Positions 7,420 to 16,966 of a stretch of DNA of 64,000 nt are shown here, piece by piece. Location of the stretch: assembly GCA_945929965.1 (NCBI GenBank), contig CAMEOT010000013.1, forward strand, positions 1 to 64,000, given 5' to 3'. The position numbers were made by a program, and so were the translations under genes. How positions within the stretch are numbered: position 1 is the stretch's first letter; the number at the start of each line of letters is the position of its first letter. The notes below the pieces were generated by a model. The model saw only the letters and a list, made by a program, of their open reading frames with translations, had not been told where the DNA came from and ran no database searches. The stretch comes from an uncultured Lachnospiraceae bacterium. Lineage in GTDB: Bacteria; Bacillota; Clostridia; Lachnospirales; Lachnospiraceae.

Positions 7420-10400
7420 ATGACAAAGAAAAAGCGCTGCAGGCTGTGCATTGCTGCTATGCTGGCATTGGGGATCGTACTGTTACTTCCCGTACGAACG
7501 GTACAGGCTTATGAGAAGAAGACCATTTATAACAGCCCTTACGTGTCCTTCAGTCCGGACGGGAAAGCATGGACTACCTGTGCCGGAGAGAAAGGATATC
7601 GTTGGTATGAAGAAAATACGGTCGTATTTACGGGAATGAAATCTTCTCTGAGAAAGCCCGTTGCGGGAGAACATTATTACAGTGTCAGCCGCATGGGAGA
7701 AGTACCGATCGGAGCCTGGAAGGTCTGCTGGCGGAGGGCACAGTGTATTCATAATGCCTATGGGAGGAAACAGGGCTGGCATGGTCTGCGGTTTGGTACG
7801 GCAAAATGTCAGGGATACTATAATTCCGGTTGGAAACCGGTCTGCGCGGATTGTGGGGAATGGATAGAAACGTGGAACATCTATATGAGCAGAGAGGCGG
7901 CAGCGACAATCCACTACATGGAGCTTGGTAGTGAGGAGGCACCGGCGACCTATTATTATCTGTGTCCGCATTGTGCCAACCTGGAGCAGGGAGTGACATT
8001 CCCGGCACACCGATGCAAGAAGATTTCTCCCAATCAGTATAAGGTAATATATGATGCAAATGCAGATCCCGGATCCTGTGTAGGATTTATGGGGGGAAGC
8101 TATCATATGTATGATAACGCGGAAGTTTACGAAGGTGGCGAAGTGACTCCGGTCACCCATCTAACGAAGAACAATTATACCCGTATCGGCTATCTGTTTA
8201 CCGGGTGGAATACCGCACCGGACGGAAGCGGCGATTCCTACGCGGATGAGGCCGAGATATGTAATCTTGCCACAGCGGATCACCGGGACAGGACGACCTG
8301 GACCGACAGAGACAACGGATCGGTCACACTGTACGCCCAGTGGACTCCATGTGAGAGTACATTGTGTATCGATGCCGGCGGTGGTAAATATCTGGGTAAA
8401 AACATTTTGGAGATTACGGATGTATACGGTAAAAAATACCGCCTGCATACGGAAGGGATTCAGCCTCCGACCGGATCTACACTGACTTTTGAGACAAACG
8501 GTGGAACGGCAGTACCTTCCATCCGGGGAACACAGCATTTTGAAGAATGGACGCGTGTGCTTCCCTTCCTGGGAGAACTGGAGGGAAATGTCTATACCTA
8601 CTGTGCCACGGAAGGAAATAGGGATACTGTAAAGGCGCTGTACCGGAGGGATTGCGTGACTCTGCCGGGGACAGTCAGAGAAGGCTGGTCTTTCGGAGGC
8701 TGGTATTATGATAAAGCATTTACATTGCCGGCGGGGGCGGCAGGGGAAGAGATTATTCCTTCTGCTGACTGCACACTGTATGCCCAGTGGGTCGATCTGA
8801 AGCTAGAGTCTGCAGACAATTATAAGGCAAATGGTGGGAAGGGTGCAGTGGATCTTAGCTGGTCACAGACGGACCAGAAGAACAAGACCTATCTGTTGTT
8901 CCAAAAGAAGGAGAACGGCACTTGGACCCGCATTAATTCCGCTGAGGATATCAGCAGCATGACACGGGTCGCGATAACGGAGAATTACAGCGGCAGTGCC
9001 GAAGAATATACCATCCCTTACACGGGGCTGTATACGCTTACGGCAGAGGGGGCCCAGGGACAGGATTTTGAATCCTGCACAGGAGGATACGGTGGGCGCG
9101 TGTCCGGAACCTTCTGGCTGCAAAAGGGAGAGAAGATTACATGTTTCCCGGGAGGACAGGATGGCGGTAACGGCGGAGGAACTGCTTCTGCTTACGGGAA
9201 TGGAGGCGGTATGACATCTGTGACATCAGACCGCAAGGGAATCCTGCTCATTGCCGGTGGCGGCGGAGGCGCTTCCCCGGCGGGAGACGGAAAAAGCGGT
9301 GGCAGTGCGGAGAGCGTGCGGGAAGAAAGCAGCAGTGAGGACGGAATGGCGGGTGGTGGTGCCGGATACCGGGGAGGAAGTGCTGGAGAGAAGATTGTAC
9401 ACTCCCATACGAATCAATGTTACAGGGAGGCAGCCTATACCCCGGCACTTGGCAGCTGGGAGCACTATGTGACCGGCCATGATGATTATTGTGAGACTTA
9501 CACTGCCACCAGGGCTTACAGCCATACCAAGGACGACGATCCTTATCATATTATCCGTGCAGGCTGGTCCCGGTATTACTGGGATGAGGGGAATCGGTGG
9601 AATACGAGAGGATACCCGGGAATCAACACTAACGGTAATACGAAATTAAATATTTCGGTCTATGCGGACAGCTGGGGATCCTCCTGTAATTTTTCTCTGA
9701 ATAAGTCACAATATACGATTTTGAACCAGGACGGAAAAGTAATCCTGTCCGGCAGCTTCCGTGATGCGGTTTATTCCATGAGCGGGTCTTCCAGCTCTGC
9801 ATGGGAGAATCCGGACGGTTCCTGGGGCGGTGCACCGGGCGGCAGTAAGTTCGCCGGTACCTTTCATTTTACCCTGCCGGAGGGGACGACGAAGATCTTC
9901 GTAGACCTGAAGTTTTCCCATGACTGTTCGGATGCATGGCTCACTTCGGAGATCACGGGCTTAAGCTTTTCCGGCGGAAGAATGCTGACCTGCGGTTATA
10001 CGGAGGGACAGGTACTTTCCTCGAAACCGGCTTACGGAGGAAGTAATTATGTGAATACGGCGTATGCCCGGATGTACGAAAGCGAAAGCGGCGTACACCG
10101 GGGAGACGGAAGCGTACAGATACAGTCCGAGGCAATAGGTTATCAGGAAGAGTGTCATATGGAGGGCGTTGTGGCGACAGACCTGGCAGCACCGGATCGG
10201 ATTCCTGCGGAAATGACCATGGAAGCACTGGATCATAAGCGGGTACAGATTACCTGGCAGCAGCCAAAAGATAACGGAACCTGGTACTATCATAAGGCAG
10301 AATCCTATCTGACCGGGAGTACTAAAAGACTTTGTACTTCTAATATTACCGGGAATCTGTTGGTCAGCGGCATTGCAGGTTATTATTTCATAATAGACGA

Positions 10401-11736
10401 CGCGGCAGATACAAAGGTGGGAGCGCAGAATGCAAAATACACCGAAAAACCGGTTGCTGAGTTGACTGCAAACGGAAAAACACAGTATTTTCATGTGGCA
10501 GCTGTGGACGTGGCAGGCAATGTAGGACCTACGACACATTTTAGTATGAAAGATACCGATGTAAAGTGGAAGATTTATACCGGACCGTTGGAAATAGAGA
10601 GCGGAGACAACGTGTATCCTGCGCCGGAGGCAAAAAGCTGGTATGTCCGAGCGGATGGTAAGACCCCGTTCACTTTAAAAAATAATGCTTCTCTGGACGG
10701 GGATGCCTGTGAGGAATATCAGCCCAATGAAAATATCTATGAGACCCGAAGCGAAGACGGCACCGTAGCACGCAATATCATCCACACGCCTTCCGGAGAA
10801 ATCCGTAAGGGCAATATCCGTACCGATGCTTCTGGACTGTCCTATACCACAGAAGGAGTGGCAGTACTGCAGCAATATCCGTATTCCTATACGGTAAGAT
10901 CGAATTTGTGCAGGGAGCTTATCGGTGTGCAGAAATTCACGATCGATGCAGCTTATTCCGGACAGAGAATCCAGGCGATTCCCATTGCGGAGGCAGATGC
11001 GGGAGATACAAAAGTATATTCGACACATGCACTGGATGAAAAAAATAAGATCACGCTGATTGCAGATGGAGAGGCTCCGACAATCTACGGACTGGATCTG
11101 TTAGAAGACCGTAAACTGATCGACCGCAGGGAGGGAGAGGTCACCGTTACCGTGACAGCCTCCGACGCGGTCAGCGGCGTAAAAGAATTCTACGTCAGAA
11201 TACAGAATACCGATAATACGGTAGCGAAGACCTTTGTACCGGATGACACCGGAAGTATCCGGATCGTGATCACGGAGGATGACGCAATGTTCAGCGGGGA
11301 TTTTACGGTATTGGCATATGTGGCAGATTATGTGGGAAACGAGACGGAGATAACCAAAGGGACAACGGAATTCGGTCTGGAAGCGGATGTTATGAGAATA
11401 CGGGAACCACAGGGGACGACATTTCGCTGCGGCGAGAGCGGTATACTGACATTTACGGTATGGGGATATGCGGATCTGGTGGAGGTGATCTTCCCGGAAG
11501 AGATGACGAGACAGAATCCGGAACTGAACAGGGTCTATGATTATAGGGATCAGCCGGGGTATCGAATCACGGAAAGTATACAGTTCATGGTGCCGCTGTA
11601 TACACCGGAGAATGAACAGCTACCGATCACTGTGCGGGCTTATAAAGGGGATAAGAAACTGGAAGATCATCCCCAGATCAGTGTCATCGGTGTGAAAGGA
11701 AGTGTATTAGAGGATCTGCGGACGAGACTGCGGTAA
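7420..11736 (+). CDS. Giant secreted protein with Listeria-Bacteroides repeats and glycine-rich domain, in Tad operon
   Basis: This 1438-residue protein has a signal peptide (LCIAAMLALGIVLLLPVRTV, then QA/YEKK). A four-cysteine ribbon-like module with CADC near residue 140 and CPHC near 182 could bind metal. Two InlB/Listeria-Bacteroides-type repeats ending in TLYAQW occupy about 207-309 and 355-457, each with a GYxFTGW or GWSFGGW core. A glycine-rich, beta-type domain spans about 530-660 (LLIAGGGGGASPAGDG). After that come fibronectin- or Ig-like stretches and a C-terminal region rich in charged beta strands. There is no LPXTG or terminal membrane helix, so surface retention would depend on something else. 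Lying between cpaB and the prepilin peptidase, it is a good candidate for a pilus-associated adhesin. That role is inferred from position. Confidence 0.75.
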   Translation: MTKKKRCRLCIAAMLALGIVLLLPVRTVQAYEKKTIYNSPYVSFSPDGKAWTTCAGEKGYRWYEENTVVFTGMKSSLRKPVAGEHYYSVSRMGEVPIGAWKVCWRRAQCIHNAYGRKQGWHGLRFGTAKCQGYYNSGWKPVCADCGEWIETWNIYMSREAAATIHYMELGSEEAPATYYYLCPHCANLEQGVTFPAHRCKKISPNQYKVIYDANADPGSCVGFMGGSYHMYDNAEVYEGGEVTPVTHLTKNNYTRIGYLFTGWNTAPDGSGDSYADEAEICNLATADHRDRTTWTDRDNGSVTLYAQWTPCESTLCIDAGGGKYLGKNILEITDVYGKKYRLHTEGIQPPTGSTLTFETNGGTAVPSIRGTQHFEEWTRVLPFLGELEGNVYTYCATEGNRDTVKALYRRDCVTLPGTVREGWSFGGWYYDKAFTLPAGAAGEEIIPSADCTLYAQWVDLKLESADNYKANGGKGAVDLSWSQTDQKNKTYLLFQKKENGTWTRINSAEDISSMTRVAITENYSGSAEEYTIPYTGLYTLTAEGAQGQDFESCTGGYGGRVSGTFWLQKGEKITCFPGGQDGGNGGGTASAYGNGGGMTSVTSDRKGILLIAGGGGGASPAGDGKSGGSAESVREESSSEDGMAGGGAGYRGGSAGEKIVHSHTNQCYREAAYTPALGSWEHYVTGHDDYCETYTATRAYSHTKDDDPYHIIRAGWSRYYWDEGNRWNTRGYPGINTNGNTKLNISVYADSWGSSCNFSLNKSQYTILNQDGKVILSGSFRDAVYSMSGSSSSAWENPDGSWGGAPGGSKFAGTFHFTLPEGTTKIFVDLKFSHDCSDAWLTSEITGLSFSGGRMLTCGYTEGQVLSSKPAYGGSNYVNTAYARMYESESGVHRGDGSVQIQSEAIGYQEECHMEGVVATDLAAPDRIPAEMTMEALDHKRVQITWQQPKDNGTWYYHKAESYLTGSTKRLCTSNITGNLLVSGIAGYYFIIDDAADTKVGAQNAKYTEKPVAELTANGKTQYFHVAAVDVAGNVGPTTHFSMKDTDVKWKIYTGPLEIESGDNVYPAPEAKSWYVRADGKTPFTLKNNASLDGDACEEYQPNENIYETRSEDGTVARNIIHTPSGEIRKGNIRTDASGLSYTTEGVAVLQQYPYSYTVRSNLCRELIGVQKFTIDAAYSGQRIQAIPIAEADAGDTKVYSTHALDEKNKITLIADGEAPTIYGLDLLEDRKLIDRREGEVTVTVTASDAVSGVKEFYVRIQNTDNTVAKTFVPDDTGSIRIVITEDDAMFSGDFTVLAYVADYVGNETEITKGTTEFGLEADVMRIREPQGTTFRCGESGILTFTVWGYADLVEVIFPEEMTRQNPELNRVYDYRDQPGYRITESIQFMVPLYTPENEQLPITVRAYKGDKKLEDHPQISVIGVKGSVLEDLRTRLR

Positions 11737-11774
11737 ACAGACAGGATAATAGGGGAAAACCACAGGACAGGAGC

Positions 11775-12266
11775 ATGAAGAGAGTGCGGAAGGGAGCGGG
11801 TGTGATCCGGATTATGGCATATATCATGCTGTCAGGAGGACTTCTGATGGCATCCTGGATGGATAGGAAAGAGTGTTGGGTGTATAATTATGTATGGTGG
11901 TGGTGTCTGCCCTGGGCCTGTCTGCTCGCCCTGTCGGAAGGATGGGATATCAGAACCTGGATTGCGGCAGCAGGATTTGCAGCCTTGCAGCAGCTGGTAT
12001 TTGGTCATATGTACGGAAGGGCGGACTGCTATGCTTTTTCGGTGTGTGCATTGGCGGAATGTACCGGGGATACCGGAATCCTATGGCCGTTGTGTCATAT
12101 GCTGCTGGCGGTGATACTGCTTACGGTGGTGCAGCTGTTTCACGGAAATGTTACGAGAGACGGGAGACTGCGGGTTCCACACCCGTTTATTCCTTATATT
12201 ACCGTTTCTTTCTGGATGGTTACGGTGTTACGATATTTCCAAAATGCAACGTATATTTATGCATAA
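11775..12266 (+). CDS. tadV: TadV-like A24 prepilin peptidase
   Basis: This 163-residue integral membrane protein has about five or six hydrophobic segments. Two aspartates sit where A24 prepilin peptidases have theirs: SWMDRKECWVYN near residue 30, and GRADCYAF near residue 85 in place of the GxGD motif. The last part has the PFIPYI segment common in short CpaA/TadV enzymes. The predicted role is to cleave and mature the Flp1/TadE-like pilins at the membrane. Similarity is motif-level, and divergence is high. It is the last gene of the Tad operon. No terminator hairpin is obvious before the next promoter. Confidence 0.65.
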   Translation: MKRVRKGAGVIRIMAYIMLSGGLLMASWMDRKECWVYNYVWWWCLPWACLLALSEGWDIRTWIAAAGFAALQQLVFGHMYGRADCYAFSVCALAECTGDTGILWPLCHMLLAVILLTVVQLFHGNVTRDGRLRVPHPFIPYITVSFWMVTVLRYFQNATYIYA

Positions 12267-12270
12267 ACAG

Positions 12271-12299
12271 TTGCGTATTTCGGGAAAAAGTGATATAGT
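12271..12299 (+). promoter_or_regulatory. Sigma-A promoter of the amino acid ABC operon
   Basis: TTGCGT (12271-12276) and TATAGT (12294-12299) are separated by exactly 17 nt, 55 nt before the start at 12354. Confidence 0.75.
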
Positions 12300-12353
12300 A
12301 AGCAAAGTTTAGGGGAGGATGGCTCCCGTATAAACAGACAGGAGGAAAATATT

Positions 12354-13193
12354 ATGAAAAAAGCAATCGCAATTTTACTTGCAACTGTAATGAGTACAGC
12401 AATGCTGACAGGTTGTGGTTCTGATTCCACAACAAAGGAGAGCACCCAGGCTACTGAGAGCAGTGTAGCTGAAACTGCTGCTGCAACTACCGAAGCTGCA
12501 GCTACTGAGGCAGCTGATAAGACCGAGGGCGGCGTACTGGTATTCGGTACCAACGCAGAATTCCCTCCCTTTGAGTATGTAGGAGATGACGGAGAGCCTG
12601 ATGGTTTTGACGTAGCTCTGATCAAGGCAGTAGGCGAGAAGCTGGGCATGGAAGTCCAGGTAGAGAACATGGAGTTCGATTCTCTGGTAAGCTCTATTGG
12701 CAACAGAATTGATGGTGCTATCGCAGGCATGACCGTTACCGACGAACGTAAGGAACAGGTGGATTTCTCTGATCCTTATTACGAGGCTGTACAGTTCGTC
12801 ATCGTACCGGCAGATTCCGATATTGCAACCGCTGATGATCTGAAGAACAAGACGATCGGCAGCCAGCTGGGTACTACCGGAATGTTCCTTTCCGAGGACA
12901 TTGAAGGTGTTACTGCACAGACCTATAACAGAGCCATCGATGCTGTCAACGATCTGGTAAACGGCAGAGTAGATGCGGTTATCATCGACAAGAACCCTGC
13001 AGAAGTATTCAACACGAAGTTCGAAGGCAAGGTTAAGATTATCGATGGTGCAGAGTTCGGTTTCGAGACCGAAGAATATGCAATTGCACTTCCTAAGGGA
13101 AGCGAACTGGTAGAGCAGGTAAATCAGGCACTGGCAGACCTGAAGGCAGACGGTACCTTTGATACACTGGTATCTGAGTACATCGGTGAATAA
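12354..13193 (+). CDS. Polar amino acid ABC transporter substrate-binding lipoprotein
   Basis: This 279-residue SBP has a lipoprotein signal (MLTGC, lipid-anchored Cys near residue 21) and a Thr/Glu/Ala linker to about residue 60. An SBP_bac_3 domain follows, with FGTNAEFPPFEYV, the GFDVALIKAVGEKLG block, IAGMTVTDERKEQVDFSDPY and the GTTG hinge. The family captures polar amino acids such as glutamine, arginine or cystine outside the membrane. Ligand specificity cannot be read from sequence here. AGGAGG precedes the ATG. A perfect terminator between it and the permease should make it the most abundant component. Confidence 0.9.
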   Translation: MKKAIAILLATVMSTAMLTGCGSDSTTKESTQATESSVAETAAATTEAAATEAADKTEGGVLVFGTNAEFPPFEYVGDDGEPDGFDVALIKAVGEKLGMEVQVENMEFDSLVSSIGNRIDGAIAGMTVTDERKEQVDFSDPYYEAVQFVIVPADSDIATADDLKNKTIGSQLGTTGMFLSEDIEGVTAQTYNRAIDAVNDLVNGRVDAVIIDKNPAEVFNTKFEGKVKIIDGAEFGFETEEYAIALPKGSELVEQVNQALADLKADGTFDTLVSEYIGE

Positions 13194-13235
13194 TTTATAC
13201 AAAATATGTGTTAAAAATATGCATGAAATATATAT

Positions 13236-13274
13236 AAAAAAGAAGAGAATGGCTTGTGCCATTCTCTTCTTTTT
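13236..13274 (+). terminator. Intra-operon terminator between binding protein and permease
   Basis: A perfect 17-bp stem with a TTGT loop: AAAAAGAAGAGAATGGC pairs with GCCATTCTCTTCTTTTT, and the stem itself provides the T tract. Partial read-through probably feeds the permease and ATPase genes. Confidence 0.9.
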
Positions 13275-13346
13275 GCTATATTAAGGTAGGTAATGGCAAT
13301 TTTTATACATTTCATCATTTCATTTAAGAAAGGCATAGGAAATAAC

Positions 13347-14036
13347 ATGCAAAATATCTGGCAACATATTTATGCAGCCTTCATTGAAGCGGACAGATGG
13401 AAGCTTTATCTGAAAGGACTGGGAGTAACCTTAGAGGTTTCATTTTTTGCGTCACTGCTCGGCATTCTGATCGGAACCATAGCAGCATTTTTAAAACTTT
13501 CTACGAGAAAGAACGGATCGAAGACCATAGCGTCCCGCATCGCAAGTGCTTATATTGATATTATAAGGGGAACACCTACCACAGTACAGCTACTGATCAT
13601 GTGGTCCGGTATTCTGGCTACCTGTAAGAACAGTGTGCTGATCGCCAGCTTGACTTTCGGTATTAACTCCGGAGCCTATGTGGCGGAGATCGTAAGAGCA
13701 GGTATCCTGGCAGTGGACAAGGGACAGATGGAAGCCGGAAGATCCCTGGGACTGAACAAACTCCAGACCATGCGTTACATCATTATCCCTCAGGCATTTA
13801 AGAGCATTCTGCCTCCTCTCGGCAATGAGTTTATCGTGCTGATCAAGGAGACTTCTATTGTAGGTTACGTAGGAATGAGTGACCTTACCCGTGTGGCAAA
13901 TCAGATGACTTCCAAGCTGTTCGATGTATTTACACCGCTGCTTGGTATCGCGTTCATCTATTTCGTGCTGACCAAGGTACTGTCTATCCTGCTTGCAAAA
14001 TTGGAAAGGAGGCTGCGTAAGAGTGATAATCGTTAA
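13347..14036 (+). CDS. Polar amino acid ABC transporter permease
   Basis: This 229-residue inner-membrane permease of the HisMQ/GlnP type carries the [20 protein letters not shown] start. The EAA loop reads [23 protein letters not shown]-like in two segments. The conserved ETSIVGYVG and DLTRVANQ stretches follow. The frame opens at 13293, but the ATG at 13347 follows AGGAAAT and gives the family-typical N-terminus, while the upstream part lies beside the terminator. It overlaps the ATPase gene by 14 nt. Confidence 0.9.
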   Translation: MQNIWQHIYAAFIEADRWKLYLKGLGVTLEVSFFASLLGILIGTIAAFLKLSTRKNGSKTIASRIASAYIDIIRGTPTTVQLLIMWSGILATCKNSVLIASLTFGINSGAYVAEIVRAGILAVDKGQMEAGRSLGLNKLQTMRYIIIPQAFKSILPPLGNEFIVLIKETSIVGYVGMSDLTRVANQMTSKLFDVFTPLLGIAFIYFVLTKVLSILLAKLERRLRKSDNR

Positions 14037-14745
14037 AGATCTGCATAAAAGCTTTGAAGATAATCAGGTGTTAAAGGGAGTAAATTACCATATTCATCCC
14101 GGAGAGAAGATCGTAGTGGTAGGACCCTCCGGATCCGGTAAGAGTACTTTTCTGCGTTGCCTGAACCTATTGGAGAGACCTACTAGCGGTGAAATCTGGT
14201 TTGACGGACAGAACATCACGGATCCAAAAATCGACATCAACAAAATCCGCCAGCATATGGGTATGGTGTTCCAGCATTTTAACCTGTTTAATAATCTGAC
14301 CATCATGAATAATATTACTCTCGCTCCGGTGAAGTTAAAGCTGATGAACGAGGAAGAAGCCAAAGAAAATGCGCTGAAACTGTTAAAGAGAGTAGGGCTG
14401 GAGGAAAAAGCGGATGCATATCCTGCCTCCTTAAGCGGCGGTCAGAAGCAGAGAATCGCCATCGTAAGATCCCTGGCGATGAACCCCAGAGTAATGCTGT
14501 TCGATGAGCCTACCTCCGCACTGGATCCTGAGATGGTAGGAGAAGTACTGGAAGTTATGAAGGAACTGGCAGAGAGCGGCATGACCATGGTGGTGGTTAC
14601 CCACGAGATGGGCTTTGCCAGAGAAGTAGGTACGAAGGTGCTCTTTATGGATGGCGGTAATATCGTGGAGGAGAATACGCCGCAGGAATTCTTTACCAAT
14701 CCCCAGAGTCCGAGATTACAGGAATTTTTATCCAAAGTACTGTAG
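14023..14745 (+). CDS. Polar amino acid ABC transporter ATP-binding protein
   Basis: This GlnQ-type ATPase of 240 residues has Walker [15 protein letters not shown]-loop VFQHFNLF, signature [11 protein letters not shown], Walker [15 protein letters not shown] and the H-loop VVTHEMGFA. The frame opens at 13993, but GTG at 14023 follows AAAGGAGG (10-nt spacing) and gives the standard [10 protein letters not shown] start. With the two preceding genes it forms a complete importer. Confidence 0.93.
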   Translation: MIIVKDLHKSFEDNQVLKGVNYHIHPGEKIVVVGPSGSGKSTFLRCLNLLERPTSGEIWFDGQNITDPKIDINKIRQHMGMVFQHFNLFNNLTIMNNITLAPVKLKLMNEEEAKENALKLLKRVGLEEKADAYPASLSGGQKQRIAIVRSLAMNPRVMLFDEPTSALDPEMVGEVLEVMKELAESGMTMVVVTHEMGFAREVGTKVLFMDGGNIVEENTPQEFFTNPQSPRLQEFLSKVL

Positions 14746-14786
14746 GAACAGCATCGCATGTAAAAATGCGGGAACGGAGATCCGAA

Positions 14787-15812
14787 ATGATCACAATCTC
14801 TTTATGCATGATCGTTAAAAATGAAGAACGGATTCTGGCTAGATGTCTGGACAGTGTGAAAGACCTGGTGGATGAGATCATTATCGTGGATACGGGATCA
14901 GCGGATGCCACGAAGCGGATTGCTGCAGAATATACCGATAAGATATACGATTTTACCTGGATCGATGATTTCAGCGCAGCAAGGAATTTCGCCTTTTCCA
15001 AGGCGTCGAAGGAATACATATATTCAGCGGATGCGGATGAGGTGCTTTCGGAGGAGAACAGGCAGAGATTCCGCCAGCTAAAAGAAACACTGCTTCCTGA
15101 AATTGAGATCGTCCAGATGAAATACGGCAATCAGCTGCACAACGGCACGGTCTATAATTTTGATGAAGAGTATCGTCCCAAATTATTCCGCAGACTGCGG
15201 AACTTTGTGTGGGAGGAGACGATCCATGAAATGGTACGGCTTGCACCGGTGGTCTATGACAGTGACATCGTGATCACTCACATGCCGGAGCAGAATCATG
15301 CAGGCAGAGATCTGGGCAATTTCCGAAAACAGATTGCTGCGGGGAGACAATTATCCAGAAGACTGTACGGCATGTATGCCAGAGAACTGTTCCTGGCAGG
15401 AAGTGTGCAGGATCTTCAGGAAGCGGAAAATTACTTCCGGACGGAAGTTTCTTCCCCGGACAGAAGTACGGACGAGATCACGGAAGGCTGCTGTGTGGCA
15501 GCCAAAGCGGCCAGACTGCGGGGCGATACCGTGGCGTTTTTCAAGCACACGTCCAAGGTGATCGCGGGAGAAGGGTGTTCGGAGATCTGTTGTGAACTGG
15601 GTCATTTTTATGAAGAGAAGCAAGACTACGAAGAAGCAGCCATCTGGTATTATAATGCAGCATATGAGACACAGCCGGCGTTAACGCTTAGAAGCGCAGG
15701 AGAAGAACCGTTACAGGGACTGATCCGGTGTTATGAACAGTTAGAGGATCCTGAACAGGCGGAAAGCTATCGGAAAGAGTTAAAACAGCGACAGAACGAA
15801 AATGAGAAATAA
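14787..15812 (+). CDS. Family 2 glycosyltransferase with C-terminal TPR-like region
   Basis: This cytosolic GT2 enzyme of 341 residues starts ITISLCMIVKNEERILARCL and has DEIIIVDTGSADAT and the SADADEVLSEENR metal-binding region. Residues after ~230 are helical and TPR-like (GHFYEEKQDYEEAAIWYYNA). This layout occurs in SunS-like and related protein or peptide glycosyltransferases, but the acceptor is unknown. ATG 14787 has GGAG about 8 nt upstream, and the earlier ATG at 14766 has no site. It stands 40 nt after the ABC genes and may be a separate unit. Confidence 0.8.
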   Translation: MITISLCMIVKNEERILARCLDSVKDLVDEIIIVDTGSADATKRIAAEYTDKIYDFTWIDDFSAARNFAFSKASKEYIYSADADEVLSEENRQRFRQLKETLLPEIEIVQMKYGNQLHNGTVYNFDEEYRPKLFRRLRNFVWEETIHEMVRLAPVVYDSDIVITHMPEQNHAGRDLGNFRKQIAAGRQLSRRLYGMYARELFLAGSVQDLQEAENYFRTEVSSPDRSTDEITEGCCVAAKAARLRGDTVAFFKHTSKVIAGEGCSEICCELGHFYEEKQDYEEAAIWYYNAAYETQPALTLRSAGEEPLQGLIRCYEQLEDPEQAESYRKELKQRQNENEK

Positions 15813-15875
15813 CTGCCCGGCACATAGGGTAATGAAGTCATGAAAAAGTGTGCGGAATGAGGAGCAAACAACATT

Positions 15876-16937
15876 ATGAAATGGGAAGAAAATGTACGTA
15901 AGGTGGTGCCCTATGTGGCAGGCGAGCAGCCGAACCGCCCGAACATGATCAAACTGAATACCAATGAATGCCCGTATCCTCCGGCACCCGGAGTACGGCA
16001 GGCAGCGGAAAATATGGAAAGCGCATCTCTGCGGCTGTATCCGAATTCCAATGCACAGCCCTTAGTGGATGCGCTGGCTGCATACTATCATGTGAAGCCG
16101 GAACAGGTATTTGTAGGTGTGGGATCCGACGATGTATTATCCATGGCATTCCTGACCTTTTTTAACAGCGGAAAACCGATCCTGTTCCCGGATGTGACAT
16201 ATTCCTTTTACGATGTATGGGCGGATCTGTACCGGATCCCGTATCGTACCTGTGCCCTGGATGAGAACTGGCACATGAATCCCGAGGACTACAAACAGCC
16301 AAACGGCGGCGTGATCTTCCCGAACCCCAACGCACCCACCGGTGTGGAGGAATCGCTGGAAATGATCGAAGAGATCCTGCAGGCGAATCCCGACGTGGTA
16401 GTGATCGTGGATGAGGCTTATGTGGACTTCGGCGGTAAGAGTGCCCTGCCACTGCTTAAAAAATACGAAAACCTTCTGGTGGTGCAGACTTTTTCCAAGT
16501 CCAGAGCCATGGCAGGAATGCGTATCGGTTTCTGTATTGGTAATGAAAAGCTGATCCACTATCTGAATGATGTGAAATTTTCCTTCAATTCCTACACCAT
16601 GAACCTGCCTTCTCAGGTCATGGGTGTGGAAGCGGTAAAGGATGATGCTTATTTTAAAGAGACTACGGCGAAGATCGTGGCGACCAGAGAGCGTATTAAG
16701 AAGGAGCTTTCGCATCTTGGATTTACTTTCCCGGATTCTAAGGCGAACTTTATCTTCGCTTCTCATAAGGAAGTACCTGCCGAAGAACTTTTTCTTGCAC
16801 TTCGCACAGCAGACATCTATGTCAGACACTGGAACAAAGAAAGAATTGCCAACTCTCTGCGTATCACTGTCGGTACGGATGAGGAAATGGACCGTCTGAT
16901 CGCTTTCCTGAAAGAATATCTGGAAAAGCGGGCATAA
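15876..16937 (+). CDS. hisC: Histidinol-phosphate aminotransferase
   Basis: This is a PLP-dependent fold-type I aminotransferase, 353 residues. It has the N-terminal IKLNTNECPYPP block, the VGVGSDDVL loop, FPNPNAPTG, VDEAYVDFGG and the Schiff-base lysine in TFSKSRAMAGMRIGF near residue 207. It would convert imidazole acetol phosphate and glutamate to histidinol phosphate. No other his genes are in the window, so a broader role (aromatic amino acid transamination) remains possible. GAGGAG precedes the ATG. Confidence 0.9.
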   Translation: MKWEENVRKVVPYVAGEQPNRPNMIKLNTNECPYPPAPGVRQAAENMESASLRLYPNSNAQPLVDALAAYYHVKPEQVFVGVGSDDVLSMAFLTFFNSGKPILFPDVTYSFYDVWADLYRIPYRTCALDENWHMNPEDYKQPNGGVIFPNPNAPTGVEESLEMIEEILQANPDVVVIVDEAYVDFGGKSALPLLKKYENLLVVQTFSKSRAMAGMRIGFCIGNEKLIHYLNDVKFSFNSYTMNLPSQVMGVEAVKDDAYFKETTAKIVATRERIKKELSHLGFTFPDSKANFIFASHKEVPAEELFLALRTADIYVRHWNKERIANSLRITVGTDEEMDRLIAFLKEYLEKRA

Positions 16938-16966
16938 TTAAAAAATAAAAGAATTGGAGCAAACAC

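Noticed and set aside
14750-14775. Short hairpin after the ABC ATPase gene
   Set aside because: CGCAT/ATGCG is only 5 bp with no T tract, so it is not called a terminator.
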